DNA from: an uncultured Moraxella sp.
Lineage (GTDB): Bacteria > Pseudomonadota > Gammaproteobacteria > Pseudomonadales > Moraxellaceae
Assembly (NCBI GenBank): GCA_937889485.1
Contig: CALAPG010000221.1
Location: 1 to 8,235, forward strand
Direction: 5' to 3'
DNA: 8,235 nucleotides
A program made the position numbers and the translations under genes. Positions 1-8,235 of this stretch are shown piece after piece. How positions within the stretch are numbered: position 1 is the first letter of the stretch; each line of letters opens with the position of its first letter. Below the pieces are notes generated by a model that saw only the letters and a program-made list of their open reading frames with translations, made no database searches and was not told where the DNA came from.

Positions 1-1
1 C

Positions 2-2341
2 TCAGAACGCTACAACCGCAAATGGGACATGCAGTATGCCCCAAGCATCTGCCATGGCTGCTCAGCAGGCTGCAATATCTCAGCGGGTGAGCGTTATGGC
101 GAACTGCGCCGTATCGAAAATCGCTACAATGGCGAGGTTAATGGCTACTTCTTATGTGACCGCGGTCGTTTTGGTTACGGTTACGTCAACCGTTCAGACC
201 GCCCACTGCAAACGCTTGAAACACGCAATGGTCAAAAAACGCCAATTAGTATTGACCAAACCATCGACGCCATCAAAACTCGCCTACAGGGCAAAAAAGT
301 CATCGGTATTGGTTCGCCTGTGGCAAGTCTAGAGTCTAACTACGCGCTCAAACGCTTGGTGGGTAATGATAACTTTAGCATCGGTATTAATGCCAAAGAA
401 AAAACCGTGGTACAAAAATGTATTGATGTATTGACCACTGACAACATCCACAACCCTAGCATGCGTGAGATTGAAGCGTATGACGCGGTGCTTATCTTGG
501 GTGAAGATATTACCCAGACCAGTCCGCGTATTGCCTTGGCAGTGCGTCAAGCCGCCAAAAACCGTGCCAAACAAATGGCAGATGCCCTACGCACGCCAGA
601 CTTTTTGGCAGAGCCTGTGGCGCGTATTGGTCAAAAAGATTACAGTCCAATTTTTATCATTGATGTCAAAGACACCCGTCTTGATGACATTGCTAAAGTC
701 AGCTGCGTAGCAACCCCCGATGATATCGCAAAATTAGGCTTTAGTATTGCTGAGCAAATGCAAAGCTTGGCAACTTCTCAATTACCCAAAGATTTGGTGA
801 TAGAAGAAGGTAATCATGGCGACGAAACCGCTTTTGCAAAACACATTGCCCAAACTTTACTCAAAGCCACAAAACCCCTCATCATTACGGGTTCCTCACT
901 TTATCATACCGCCATTATTGAAGCGGCAGCACAGATTGCCAATATCGCCGAGCAAAAACGTGGTGAAGTAGTCACTTATGAAAAAGGTATTGTGGATGCA
1001 CACAACGTGCAAGTCGATGCCGAAATCGCCAAAATTGATGAAGAACAAGCGGCGTTAAAACAAAGCATGGATGAAGCAGCATTTGCTGAACAGGCCAAAC
1101 AAGTCAAACGCCCAAGCCGCATGAGCCCGACTAAAGGATACCAGCAACAAGCAGGCTTGTACCTTTCGGTGCCAGCTGCCAATAGCGTGGGTGTCAATTT
1201 GTTAGGTGGTAAAGCACTTGATGAGTTGGCTGATGATGCCGATGTAATCATTGTCATGGAAAATGACCTTGCCCAGCGTCTAACGACAACACAGCTCAAA
1301 GATTTTGTGCTTAGCAAAACCCTTATTATACTGGATCATGAAGCATATGACTGGCATCAACATGCCGAGATTGTCGTGCCAGTGGCAACGTTTGCAGAAG
1401 CAGACGGCACTTTGGTATCGGCGGAAGGTCGCGCGCAGCGTTTTTTCCAAGTATATGACCCCGTATATTATCGCCCACAAAGTATGGTTAAGGAAAGCTG
1501 GCGCTGGCTACATGCCATTGAGTCTGAATTAAATGGACGCGCCATTGACTGGACACAGTTGGATGACGTGATTAATACTTTGGCTGAGACCAACCCCCAG
1601 CTTGCTGCAATCAAACAGGCGGCTCCTTCGGCAGATTACCGCATTACGGGATTAAAAATCGCCCGTGAACCCCGCCGTTATTCGGGTCGTACTGCCATGC
1701 GGGCGCCAATTTCAGTACACGAACCCGAGCAGCCCAAAGATATTGATACAGGGTTGACCTTCTCACAAGAGGGCTACGTCGGTACGCAAACAGACGCATC
1801 AATGATTCCATTTGCTTGGTCAGCAGGCTGGAACTCACCGCAAGCTTGGAATAAATACCAAGACAAAGTGGGTGGTCATCTCAAGCAGGGTGATCCAGGT
1901 GTGCGCATATATGATGAGTTGGCACAACTACCAAAACGTGACTATATTTCACCCGATATCTCACCTAATTCATCACCCGATCATCAGGCTGTCCAGTTAG
2001 TGCCCGTGTATAATATCTTTGCCAGTGATACGTTGACATCACGCAGTGAGGTAGTGGCGTCTCAGCTGATTGCGCCTGCATTTAGTGTGGCGGCAGAAGA
2101 TGCCCAACAATGGCAGCTACAGCAAGGCGACTTGTTGACAGTAACCGTAAATGAGGTAACAACCACGTTACCAGTCCAAGTGGTAGATTATTTAGCAGAA
2201 GGTTGTATTGGTTATCCAGTGGGTCAAAGTGGTGCGCTTGAAGGCAAAATGACGCAAGCCACTGATGGCACATTGATCAGCTTTAGCAAATCGACAACGA
2301 TGAATAATGTTACCCAAGTTAATACAGGGGAGGGGGTATAA
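2..2341 (+). CDS. nuoG: NADH-quinone oxidoreductase subunit G (complex I 75-kDa-type subunit), 5' end missing
   Basis: Peripheral-arm subunit of complex I that carries iron-sulfur clusters in the electron path from NuoF toward NuoI. The reading frame is open from base 2 (SERYNRKWD...), and this stretch is conserved in E. coli NuoG, so the ATG at 29 is an internal Met, not the start. Roughly 210-220 N-terminal residues, which carry the other NuoG clusters in this family, lie upstream of the window. Counting from the Met at 29, Cys8, Cys11, Cys15 and Cys43 form the CxxCxxxC-x27-C ligand set of cluster N7. The rest is the molybdopterin-oxidoreductase-like domain, with conserved blocks such as [41 protein letters not shown] and [16 protein letters not shown]. 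This portion is about 80 residues longer than the matching part of E. coli NuoG (total ~908 aa), mainly because of a charged insertion near residues 313-376, a linker with an SPxx repeat (641-652) and a longer C-terminus. The TAA stop overlaps the nuoH ATG by one base. Confidence 0.97.
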   Translation, partial: SERYNRKWDMQYAPSICHGCSAGCNISAGERYGELRRIENRYNGEVNGYFLCDRGRFGYGYVNRSDRPLQTLETRNGQKTPISIDQTIDAIKTRLQGKKVIGIGSPVASLESNYALKRLVGNDNFSIGINAKEKTVVQKCIDVLTTDNIHNPSMREIEAYDAVLILGEDITQTSPRIALAVRQAAKNRAKQMADALRTPDFLAEPVARIGQKDYSPIFIIDVKDTRLDDIAKVSCVATPDDIAKLGFSIAEQMQSLATSQLPKDLVIEEGNHGDETAFAKHIAQTLLKATKPLIITGSSLYHTAIIEAAAQIANIAEQKRGEVVTYEKGIVDAHNVQVDAEIAKIDEEQAALKQSMDEAAFAEQAKQVKRPSRMSPTKGYQQQAGLYLSVPAANSVGVNLLGGKALDELADDADVIIVMENDLAQRLTTTQLKDFVLSKTLIILDHEAYDWHQHAEIVVPVATFAEADGTLVSAEGRAQRFFQVYDPVYYRPQSMVKESWRWLHAIESELNGRAIDWTQLDDVINTLAETNPQLAAIKQAAPSADYRITGLKIAREPRRYSGRTAMRAPISVHEPEQPKDIDTGLTFSQEGYVGTQTDASMIPFAWSAGWNSPQAWNKYQDKVGGHLKQGDPGVRIYDELAQLPKRDYISPDISPNSSPDHQAVQLVPVYNIFASDTLTSRSEVVASQLIAPAFSVAAEDAQQWQLQQGDLLTVTVNEVTTTLPVQVVDYLAEGCIGYPVGQSGALEGKMTQATDGTLISFSKSTTMNNVTQVNTGEGV
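965..1156 (+). other. Charged, probably helical insertion within NuoG
   Basis: Residues about 313-376 (numbered from the Met at 29) separate two segments that are almost adjacent in E. coli NuoG: the KPLIITGSS...IANIAEQ block and the [14 protein letters not shown] block. The inserted stretch is rich in Ala, Glu, Asp, Gln and Lys (for example [20 protein letters not shown]), then becomes basic ([11 protein letters not shown]). It looks like a solvent-exposed helix or short coiled coil followed by a flexible basic linker. The frame is uninterrupted and base composition matches the surroundings, so it is part of the protein. Boundaries are approximate because the alignment was made by eye from memory. 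Confidence 0.7.
1949..1984 (+). repeat. 3 x 12-bp in-frame tandem repeat encoding SPxx units in NuoG
   Basis: Three consecutive 12-base units read TCACCCGATATC, TCACCTAATTCA and TCACCCGATCAT. They are in frame with nuoG and encode SPDI, SPNS and SPDH. The first and third units share their first nine bases, and the middle one has diverged. The repeat lies in a linker where E. coli NuoG has unrelated sequence, just before the C-terminal beta-barrel-like part of the molybdopterin-oxidoreductase fold. The array is short, so chance similarity cannot be excluded. Confidence 0.6.
2327..2336 (+). promoter_or_regulatory. Ribosome binding site of nuoH (purine run)
   Basis: GGGGAGGGGG at the very end of nuoG lies 4 bases before the ATG at 2341, giving a G-rich Shine-Dalgarno-like stretch. 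Together with the TAATG stop-start overlap it favours the upstream nuoH start and translational coupling to nuoG. Confidence 0.6.
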
Positions 2342-3402
2342 TGGAACATGCTGTTAGACAGATGCCCGAATTGCCCGCATGGCTAGCGGGGGTCATGTCA
2401 CCCGAGTGGTGGTCAGTCGCATTTTTGGTGGCGCAGTCATTAATCATTTTTTTGGCAGTGGTTATTTTTGCTGCATTAATGATTCCATATGAGCGCCGTA
2501 TGCTCGCGCTCTGGCAGGACCGCTATGGTCCAAACCGCGTAGGTTGGCAAGGGTCGCTACAGGTAGCGGCAGATATGCTCAAAATCTTTTTCAAGGAAGA
2601 CTGGACGCCAAAATTTGCGGATAAGTTTATTTTTATTTTAGCGCCTGCTATTTCATTGTTTACTGCAATTGCGGCTTATATCATTGTGCCTGTGAGTCCG
2701 TCACTAGGCGGCGCCGATTGGAGCATTGGCATCTTATTTTTCTTTGCCATGGCAGGATTGGCAGTATATGCCGTGATGTTTGGTGGTTGGGCATCTGCCA
2801 ACAAATATGCCTTACTTGGCGGCTTACGCTCTGCGGCGCAAACTATCAGCTATGAGGTGTTTTTGGGCTTGTCATTGATGGGCGTGGTTGCGCTTGCAGG
2901 GTCATTTAACTTGCGTGATATTGTTTATGCTCAAGATGGTGGCTTTTGGCATTGGAATGTTTTTGGTCAAATCTTTGGCTTTTTAACGTTTATGGTGGCA
3001 GGTGTGGCAGTGACGCACCGTTTCCCATTTGACCAACCAGAGGCTGAACAAGAGCTGGCAGAAGGCTATCATGTTGAATACTCGGGTATGAAATTTGGTA
3101 TGTTCTTTGTGGGTGAATACGTCAACATCGTGTTAGTGTCATCCCTCATTACCCTATTGTTTTTTGGCGGTTGGTTGCCACTTGCTAATATCGCCATTTT
3201 TACTTGGATTCCGCCTGTGGTTTGGTTCATGTTAAAAACGTTGTTCTTTATGACGATGTTTGTCTTGGCGCGTGGTGCCTTAATGCGTCCGCGTTATGAC
3301 CAAGTGATGAATTTTGGTTGGAAAATTTGTTTACCCATTACATTGATTAATCTACTTGCTACGGCTGCCTACGTGTTATGGCGGACTAATGGTGTAGGGT
3401 AA
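2341..3402 (+). CDS. nuoH: NADH-quinone oxidoreductase subunit H
   Basis: Inner-membrane subunit of complex I that forms most of the quinone-binding chamber at the base of the peripheral arm and starts the proton-coupling axis. The 353-residue protein has about eight hydrophobic segments. Family signatures are visible: the [19 protein letters not shown] block at residues 51-69, with Glu51 matching the conserved Glu of the first helix; [14 protein letters not shown]; the loop [17 protein letters not shown] at 226-242, rich in acidic residues known in the family to line the quinone site; and a C-terminal [13 protein letters not shown] block. E. coli NuoH is 325 aa. The difference is partly an N-terminal extension of about 18 residues before Met19-Ser-Pro-Glu (base 2395), which lines up with the E. 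coli N-terminus. I keep 2341 because of the 1-base overlap with nuoG and the G-rich site just upstream; 2395 is a real alternative. The next gene follows after 15 bases. Confidence 0.97.
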   Translation: MEHAVRQMPELPAWLAGVMSPEWWSVAFLVAQSLIIFLAVVIFAALMIPYERRMLALWQDRYGPNRVGWQGSLQVAADMLKIFFKEDWTPKFADKFIFILAPAISLFTAIAAYIIVPVSPSLGGADWSIGILFFFAMAGLAVYAVMFGGWASANKYALLGGLRSAAQTISYEVFLGLSLMGVVALAGSFNLRDIVYAQDGGFWHWNVFGQIFGFLTFMVAGVAVTHRFPFDQPEAEQELAEGYHVEYSGMKFGMFFVGEYVNIVLVSSLITLLFFGGWLPLANIAIFTWIPPVVWFMLKTLFFMTMFVLARGALMRPRYDQVMNFGWKICLPITLINLLATAAYVLWRTNGVG

Positions 3403-3409
3403 GGTGGAG
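3401..3409 (+). promoter_or_regulatory. Ribosome binding site of nuoI
   Basis: AAGGTGGAG begins within the nuoH TAA stop codon and ends 8 bases before the nuoI ATG at 3418. It is a good Shine-Dalgarno match, and it fills most of the 15-base gap between the two genes. Confidence 0.7.
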
Positions 3410-3417
3410 ATTAACGT

Positions 3418-3965
<548 letters not shown>

Positions 3966-3969
<4 letters not shown>

Positions 3970-4601
3970 TAACAGGTGCAACAATAGGTTTTTATTTATT
4001 AGCAGCGATTGCTATTTTTGCTAGTCTGCGTGTTATTACCCGTGCCAATCCTGTGCATGCGTTGTTAAATATGATCGTCACTTTGTTGGCGTTGTCAGGC
4101 ATATTTTTTGCGCTAGGGGCATCATTTGCGGGTGCTTTAGAGATTATTGTTTATGCTGGCGCAATTATGGTGCTATTTGTATTTGTGGTGATGATGCTCA
4201 ATCTTGGCAGCCAAAATACGCTTGAAGAGAAAAGCTGGCTTACGTCATCTGCTTGGGCAGTGCCCGCTGGGCTTGCGTTTGTGGTGGGCTTGATTATGGC
4301 AAGTCTGATTGGTATGCAGCACGGACATGAAGGCATGATGCCTGCATGGATCGGTGGTGAGCCAGTGACGGCTAAAATGATTGGTGCTAAGTTATTTACA
4401 GAATATCTTTTGTTAGTTGAGATTGCAGGATTTTTATTATTGGCAGGGTTAGTTGCGGCTTACCATTTGGCAAAGTCAGCCTTAGATGATGAAAATGATA
4501 GTCATAATAGTGTCGATCAGCAAGTTAATGAGGTGTCATTGATGAAGCCATCACAGCAGGTGCCAGTAACGATGAATCAAGTTCAGGAGGAGAAGGCATA
4601 A
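3966..4601 (+). CDS. nuoJ: NADH-quinone oxidoreductase subunit J
   Basis: Membrane-arm subunit (ND6 homologue) between NuoH and NuoK, thought to move during coupling between quinone chemistry and proton channels. The 211-residue protein has about five hydrophobic segments in its first ~167 residues. The hallmark third helix [19 protein letters not shown] starts at residue 55 and includes Glu59 and the Tyr-Ala-Gly-Ala stretch where known structures show a pi-bulge. [10 protein letters not shown] before it and [20 protein letters not shown] (Glu152) in the last helix are also conserved. E. coli NuoJ is about 184 aa. The extra length is a polar, mostly acidic C-terminal tail (about 168-211), which ends QEEKA because the nuoK ribosome binding site is embedded there. 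It starts inside nuoI (4-base overlap) and its TAA overlaps the nuoK ATG by one base. Confidence 0.97.
4585..4590 (+). promoter_or_regulatory. Ribosome binding site of nuoK inside nuoJ
   Basis: A consensus AGGAGG, extended by GAGAAGG, lies 10 bases before the nuoK ATG at 4601, within the final codons of nuoJ. It is the best Shine-Dalgarno match in the window and fixes the nuoK start. Confidence 0.75.
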
Positions 4602-4909
4602 TGGGACAAATTCCATTAGAGCATGGTCTAATCTTGTCAGCGATTTTGTTTGCCATTGGTTTTTGTGGTGTGATGGTACGACGCAATTTCTTATTTATGT
4701 TGATGAGTCTTGAGATTATGATGAACGCTGCTGCCCTAGCTTTTGTGGTGGCAGGAAGCCGCTGGGTCAGCCCTGACGGACAAATTATGTTTATATTAGT
4801 GTTGACTTTGGCAGCTGCTGAAGTGGCAATTGGGTTGGCTATCTTATTACAGTTTTATCATAAGCGTGGTCATTTGGATGTGGATACGGCAAACGAGATG
4901 AAAGGGTGA
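4601..4909 (+). CDS. nuoK: NADH-quinone oxidoreductase subunit K
   Basis: Small membrane-arm subunit (ND4L homologue) that forms part of a proton pathway next to NuoJ and NuoN. It is 102 aa (E. coli ~100) with three transmembrane helices at about residues 8-25, 30-51 and 62-85. The two buried glutamates essential in the family are present: Glu38 in the [11 protein letters not shown] helix and Glu74 in [12 protein letters not shown], matching E. coli Glu36 and Glu72. The C-terminus is short and polar. The gene overlaps nuoJ by one base and is followed by nuoL after 7 bases. Confidence 0.98.
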   Translation: MGQIPLEHGLILSAILFAIGFCGVMVRRNFLFMLMSLEIMMNAAALAFVVAGSRWVSPDGQIMFILVLTLAAAEVAIGLAILLQFYHKRGHLDVDTANEMKG

Positions 4910-4916
4910 AGTCAAA

Positions 4917-6821
4917 ATGAGTATGTTACCTTTAACGTTTATTCTGCCACTGATTGGATTTCTACTTCTAGCGACCTTACGTGACCGTTTGAGTGAGAAT
5001 GCCGCAGCAGCAATTGGTGTGGGTAGTATGGGCTTGGCAGCGCTTTGTGCGTTGCTAGCAGGTGGTCAGTTTTTGATGAATGAGCCGCAAGGCGCTGCCG
5101 TCTATTATCCATTATGGACTTGGATGCAGGTGGGTAGTTTTGCCCCAAAATTTGGCTTGATGCTAGATGGTTTGGGAGTGACGATGCTAGGCGTGATTAC
5201 TGGCGTGGGCTTCTTAATTCATTTATTTGCGTCATGGTATATGCGCGGTGAAGCGGGCTATGCGCGGTTTTTTAGCTATATGAATTTGTTTGTGGCAAGT
5301 ATGTTATTGCTGGTATTAGCGGATAACTTACTGCTGTTATATTTGGGATGGGAAGGGGTTGGTATCTGTTCTTATCTGTTGATTGGTTTTTATTTCCATG
5401 ACCGTGCCAATGGTCGTGCTGCGCTAAAAGCATTTACGGTAACCCGTGTGGGTGATGTGTTTTTAGCCTTTGGCTTGTTTTTGTTGTTCCGTGAGTTGGG
5501 CTCACTTAATATTGCCGATATTAATGCCAATGCAGCCAATATGCTCACCTCTGCTGGCTCATCAGTGACAATATTGGGACATGTTTATCCTACTATTAAA
5601 GTTGCTGCGGTGATGTTGGTGCTTGGTGCTATGGGTAAGTCTGCTCAGATTCCGCTGCATTCTTGGCTGGCTGATGCGATGGCAGGCCCGACGCCTGTGT
5701 CTGCATTAATTCATGCGGCAACTATGGTAACGGCGGGTGTGTATCTCATTGCGCGTTTGCATCCTGTGTTTTTATTGACGCCAGATGTGTTGACCAGTTG
5801 GGTTGGCATTGTGGGCGCGACAACGCTTTTGGTAGCAGGTTTTTGTGCGCTTGCGCAAACAGATATTAAGCGTATTTTGGCATACTCAACCATGAGCCAA
5901 ATTGGCTATATGTTTTTGGCGCTGGGCGTTGGGGCGTGGCAAGTGGCGATTTTCCACTTGATGACGCATGCATTCTTTAAGGCGTTACTGTTTTTGGGTT
6001 CAGGCGCGGTTATCTTGGCTTATCATCATGAGCAAAATATCTTTAAGATGGGTGGTTTGTTTTACAAAAATAAATTCTTGTTTGCGGTATTTGCGATCGG
6101 TGGCGGTGCTTTGGCAGCCATTCCATGGGTGACAGTCGGTTTTTATTCAAAAGATGCGATCATTTGGGAAACATTTGCTTCAGGTCACATGAATTTATTT
6201 TGGATGGCAGTGATGGGGGTATTTTTAACCTCTATTTATACCTTCCGTATGATTTGGATTGTGTTCTTTGGTGAGGCAAAAACGCCGATTCACGCTTTAA
6301 AAGGGATCTCGTATTGGCTACCATTGGCAGTATTGCTAGTGTTGTCTACAGGCGTTGGTGCGCTGATTCATCCACCGTTGGCAGGGGTATTGCCAGCGAG
6401 TGTGGGCGACTTACTGGGTGAAAAAGGTGAGTCTGCCAAGCATACGGCTGAGATGATCGCGATGGGTGCTATGCTAGCAGGTCTGGTTATTGCTGGGTTT
6501 TTATTTGCCGTTGATAAAGGACGTTTGGTGGCTAAGTTTACCGAGACGCGTTTGGGACGTGCATTAAATTACTGGTGTTATCATGGACTTGGTTTTGATG
6601 CACTCTATGACATTGTGTTTGTAAAACCATTTTTATTAATTGGTAAACTATTAAAAAGCGATCCAGTGGATAAAATTTGGAATGTCCTACCAATGGTATC
6701 ATTGGTGGGTAATCGTGTGACAACCTGGTTTGAGTCTGGATCGGTTCGTGGGTATGCTGCTAGTTTTGGTTTTGGTATGGCAGTGTTGTTGGTGTTGGTA
6801 ATGATGATGATAGGGAAGTAA
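4917..6821 (+). CDS. nuoL: NADH-quinone oxidoreductase subunit L (antiporter-like)
   Basis: Distal antiporter-like subunit of the membrane arm (ND5/MrpA-related). It provides a proton channel and, in the family, a long lateral helix running along NuoM and NuoN. The protein is 634 aa (E. coli 613), dominated by hydrophobic helices. Channel residues are in place: Glu146 in LGWEGVGICSYLL, Lys241 in MGKSAQIPLHSW, His266 in LIHAATMVTAGVYLIAR, Lys318 in QTDIKRILAYSTMSQ, His347/His351/Lys355 in HLMTHAFFKALLF, and Lys412-Asp413 in GFYSKDAII. The C-terminal part, with LGFDALYDIVFVKPF and a last hydrophobic segment, matches the lateral-helix region. A loop of roughly 12 extra residues lies between Glu146 and Lys241. 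The start at 4917 gives MSMLPLT, which aligns with E. coli MNMLALT; an ATG at 4923 is a minor alternative. The ribosome binding site is only a modest AAAGGGTGA overlapping the nuoK stop codon. Confidence 0.98.
   Translation: MSMLPLTFILPLIGFLLLATLRDRLSENAAAAIGVGSMGLAALCALLAGGQFLMNEPQGAAVYYPLWTWMQVGSFAPKFGLMLDGLGVTMLGVITGVGFLIHLFASWYMRGEAGYARFFSYMNLFVASMLLLVLADNLLLLYLGWEGVGICSYLLIGFYFHDRANGRAALKAFTVTRVGDVFLAFGLFLLFRELGSLNIADINANAANMLTSAGSSVTILGHVYPTIKVAAVMLVLGAMGKSAQIPLHSWLADAMAGPTPVSALIHAATMVTAGVYLIARLHPVFLLTPDVLTSWVGIVGATTLLVAGFCALAQTDIKRILAYSTMSQIGYMFLALGVGAWQVAIFHLMTHAFFKALLFLGSGAVILAYHHEQNIFKMGGLFYKNKFLFAVFAIGGGALAAIPWVTVGFYSKDAIIWETFASGHMNLFWMAVMGVFLTSIYTFRMIWIVFFGEAKTPIHALKGISYWLPLAVLLVLSTGVGALIHPPLAGVLPASVGDLLGEKGESAKHTAEMIAMGAMLAGLVIAGFLFAVDKGRLVAKFTETRLGRALNYWCYHGLGFDALYDIVFVKPFLLIGKLLKSDPVDKIWNVLPMVSLVGNRVTTWFESGSVRGYAASFGFGMAVLLVLVMMMIGK
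6812..6818 (+). promoter_or_regulatory. Ribosome binding site of nuoM
   Basis: AGGGAAG in the last codons of nuoL ends 8 bases before the ATG at 6827. It supports that start, which gives an N-terminus alignable with the E. coli protein. Confidence 0.55.
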
Positions 6822-6826
6822 CGGCG

Positions 6827-8235
6827 ATGCAAAATAATCTCTTATTACCCGCCTTGATATTTATTCCAATCATTGCAGGATTTCTGTGTTGGTTAGTTGA
6901 AAAAATTGATGAACGTATGCCACGTTGGATTGCGTTCATCGGTATGTTGTGTACATTTTTAATTACTGTGTTGTTGTGGCAAAATGGTGGTTTTATTGGC
7001 TCGGCGCAAACGATTGCTGAGGTCACCACTAAGCCTACTTGGATGGCACAATTTGTATTGCCATGGATTCCTTCTTTGGGCGTGAGTTTTCATTTGGCAT
7101 TAGACGGCTTGTCGCTGTTGATGGTCAGCCTAACTGCGTTCTTAGGCATGATGGCAGTCGCTTGTTCATGGGGTGAGATCACGCGCCGTGTGGGATTTTT
7201 TCATCTCAACTTGCTTTGGAGTTTGGGCGGTGTTATTGGTGTTTTTTTAGCCATTGATATGTTCTTGTTCTTTTTCTTTTGGGAAATGATGTTAGTACCT
7301 ATCTATTTCTTAATTGCCATTTGGGGTCATAATGCCGTCGGTGGTAAAACCAAGGAGTATGCTGCTACCAAATTCTTTATTTATACCCAAGCGTCTGGGT
7401 TGATTATGCTTATTGGTATTTTGATTTTGGTGATGATTCATGCTTCTACCACAGGTCAAATTACTTTTAATTATATGGATTTGTTGGGTACGGATCTTGG
7501 AAAATGGCAATACCCCGTGATGCTGATGTTCTTTATTGGCTTTGCGGTTAAATTACCAATTTTTCCACTCCATGGTTGGCTGCCCGATGCGCATGCGCAA
7601 GCCCCGACAGCAGGTTCGGTGGATTTGGCAGGTATTTTGATTAAGACAGCGGCGTATGGTTTGTTGCGTTTTGTGTTACCGCTGTTTCCAGAAGCCAGTG
7701 CTCAGTTTGCACCCATTGCTATTACCTTGGGTAGCATTGGTATTTTTTATGGGGCATGGCTTGCCTTCATGCAGCAAGATATTAAGCGCCTTTTAGCTTA
7801 TACGAGTATTTCTCATATGGGCTTTGTGGTACTTGCGCTATATGCAGGGACATTATTGAGCTTCCAAGGCTTGATGATCCAAATGCTTGCACATGGTTTG
7901 AGTTCTGCAGCGTTATTTATTATGAGTGGTCAGTTATATGAGCGCTTACATACCCGTGATTTGAGTATGATGGGTGGTATGTGGGGGCAAATGCGCTATT
8001 ATCCGCCGCTACTTATGTTCTTCAGTGCTGCGCTATTAGGTATTCCAGGTACAGGTAACTTTATTGGCGAGTTTTTGATCCTGTTAGGGTCGTTTGCTGA
8101 CCATCCTGTGGCAGTGGTATTTGCTACTTTTAGTTTGGTGTTGGCAGGGTTGTACGCGTTAATTATGATTTATAAGGCATTGTTTGGAGAAGCGACACCC
8201 ACGGTACAAAAAATTGCGCCAATGCGAGATATTAA
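6827..8235 (+). CDS. nuoM: NADH-quinone oxidoreductase subunit M (antiporter-like), 3' end missing
   Basis: Central antiporter-like subunit of the membrane arm (ND4 homologue), lying between NuoL and NuoN and providing a proton channel. The frame is open from the ATG at 6827 to the end of the window without a stop, giving about 469 residues (MQNNLLLPALIFIPIIAGFL...). E. coli NuoM is about 509 aa, so only a short C-terminal piece is missing. Key residues are visible: Glu153 in FFFFWEMMLVPIYF and Lys242 in GFAVKLPIFPLHGWLPDAH (matching E. coli Glu144 and Lys234), the APTAGSVDLAGILIKTAAYG helix, QQDIKRLLAYTSISHMGF, and Glu415 in GTGNFIGEFLIL, which replaces the Lys found at this place in NuoL and is normal for NuoM. 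The N-terminus is about 8-9 residues longer than in E. coli up to Glu153. It begins 5 bases after the nuoL stop; nuoN would be expected downstream. Confidence 0.97.
   Translation, partial: MQNNLLLPALIFIPIIAGFLCWLVEKIDERMPRWIAFIGMLCTFLITVLLWQNGGFIGSAQTIAEVTTKPTWMAQFVLPWIPSLGVSFHLALDGLSLLMVSLTAFLGMMAVACSWGEITRRVGFFHLNLLWSLGGVIGVFLAIDMFLFFFFWEMMLVPIYFLIAIWGHNAVGGKTKEYAATKFFIYTQASGLIMLIGILILVMIHASTTGQITFNYMDLLGTDLGKWQYPVMLMFFIGFAVKLPIFPLHGWLPDAHAQAPTAGSVDLAGILIKTAAYGLLRFVLPLFPEASAQFAPIAITLGSIGIFYGAWLAFMQQDIKRLLAYTSISHMGFVVLALYAGTLLSFQGLMIQMLAHGLSSAALFIMSGQLYERLHTRDLSMMGGMWGQMRYYPPLLMFFSAALLGIPGTGNFIGEFLILLGSFADHPVAVVFATFSLVLAGLYALIMIYKALFGEATPTVQKIAPMRDI

Noticed and set aside
29..31. ATG at 29 as the nuoG start
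   Set aside because: The frame is open upstream to base 2 and those codons encode SERYNRKWD, conserved in NuoG; a protein starting here would lack the domain carrying the other clusters. The gene is cut by the window edge.
976..1317. Minus-strand open frame of 113 codons inside nuoG
   Set aside because: It lies wholly within the strongly conserved nuoG frame, resembles no family I recognise, and has no clear ribosome site of its own; it is a shadow of the coding strand.
3403..3417. nuoH-nuoI gap as a site for a promoter or terminator
   Set aside because: It is only 15 bases long and largely taken up by the ribosome binding site; no hairpin or promoter elements fit.
6801..6811. ATGATGATGAT microrepeat at the end of nuoL
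   Set aside because: It encodes three Met in the last hydrophobic segment; too short to be treated as a repeat element, and the nuoM start is better placed at 6827 behind AGGGAAG.
7267..7280. T-rich run in nuoM as a possible slippage or frameshift site
   Set aside because: It encodes the conserved FLFFFFW helix preceding the channel Glu, and the frame continues correctly on both sides.
7588..7599. Perfect 12-bp palindrome TGCGCATGCGCA
   Set aside because: It encodes the invariant PDAHAQ part of NuoM, so codon constraint explains it; no second copy was seen and it lies inside a gene.

Overview
The window is an internal piece of a bacterial nuo operon, which encodes the proton-pumping NADH:ubiquinone oxidoreductase (respiratory complex I, NDH-1). 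All genes are on the + strand in the canonical order nuoG (5' end cut off) - nuoH - nuoI - nuoJ - nuoK - nuoL - nuoM (3' end cut off). Every protein aligns from memory with the Escherichia coli subunits over essentially its whole length, so the assignments are secure. The source is a gammaproteobacterium. Moderate GC, the close resemblance to the enterobacterial-type enzyme and the lineage-like insertions suggest Moraxellaceae (Moraxella/Psychrobacter/Acinetobacter group), but that placement is inference; no rRNA or other phylogenetic marker is present.

Layout: 2-2341 holds the C-terminal three quarters of NuoG, starting just before the N7 iron-sulfur cluster motif and continuing through the molybdopterin-oxidoreductase-like domain. 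2341-3402 is NuoH, the membrane subunit at the quinone site. 3418-3969 is NuoI, with two 4Fe-4S clusters. 3966-4601 and 4601-4909 are the small membrane subunits NuoJ and NuoK. 4917-6821 is NuoL and 6827-8235 is the first ~470 residues of NuoM, both antiporter-like proton-channel subunits. Gene junctions are overlaps of 1 or 4 bases or gaps of 5-15 bases. There is no room for an internal terminator and no convincing internal promoter, so the block reads as one polycistronic, translationally coupled transcript.

Together, NuoG and NuoI carry part of the electron wire from the NADH site (NuoEF, outside the window) to ubiquinone at the NuoH/NuoI/NuoBCD interface. NuoH, J, K, L and M form most of the membrane arm that couples this to proton translocation. 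All charged or cysteine residues I checked as functionally important are present, so nothing suggests decay.

I found no novel system, mobile element, CRISPR array, RNA gene or non-coding stretch over 15 bases. The points worth a second look are protein-level elaborations: a ~60-residue charged, probably helical insertion in NuoG; a 3 x 12-bp in-frame tandem repeat (SPxx) in a NuoG linker; two possible starts for NuoH; a long polar C-terminal tail on NuoJ; and a small loop expansion in NuoL.
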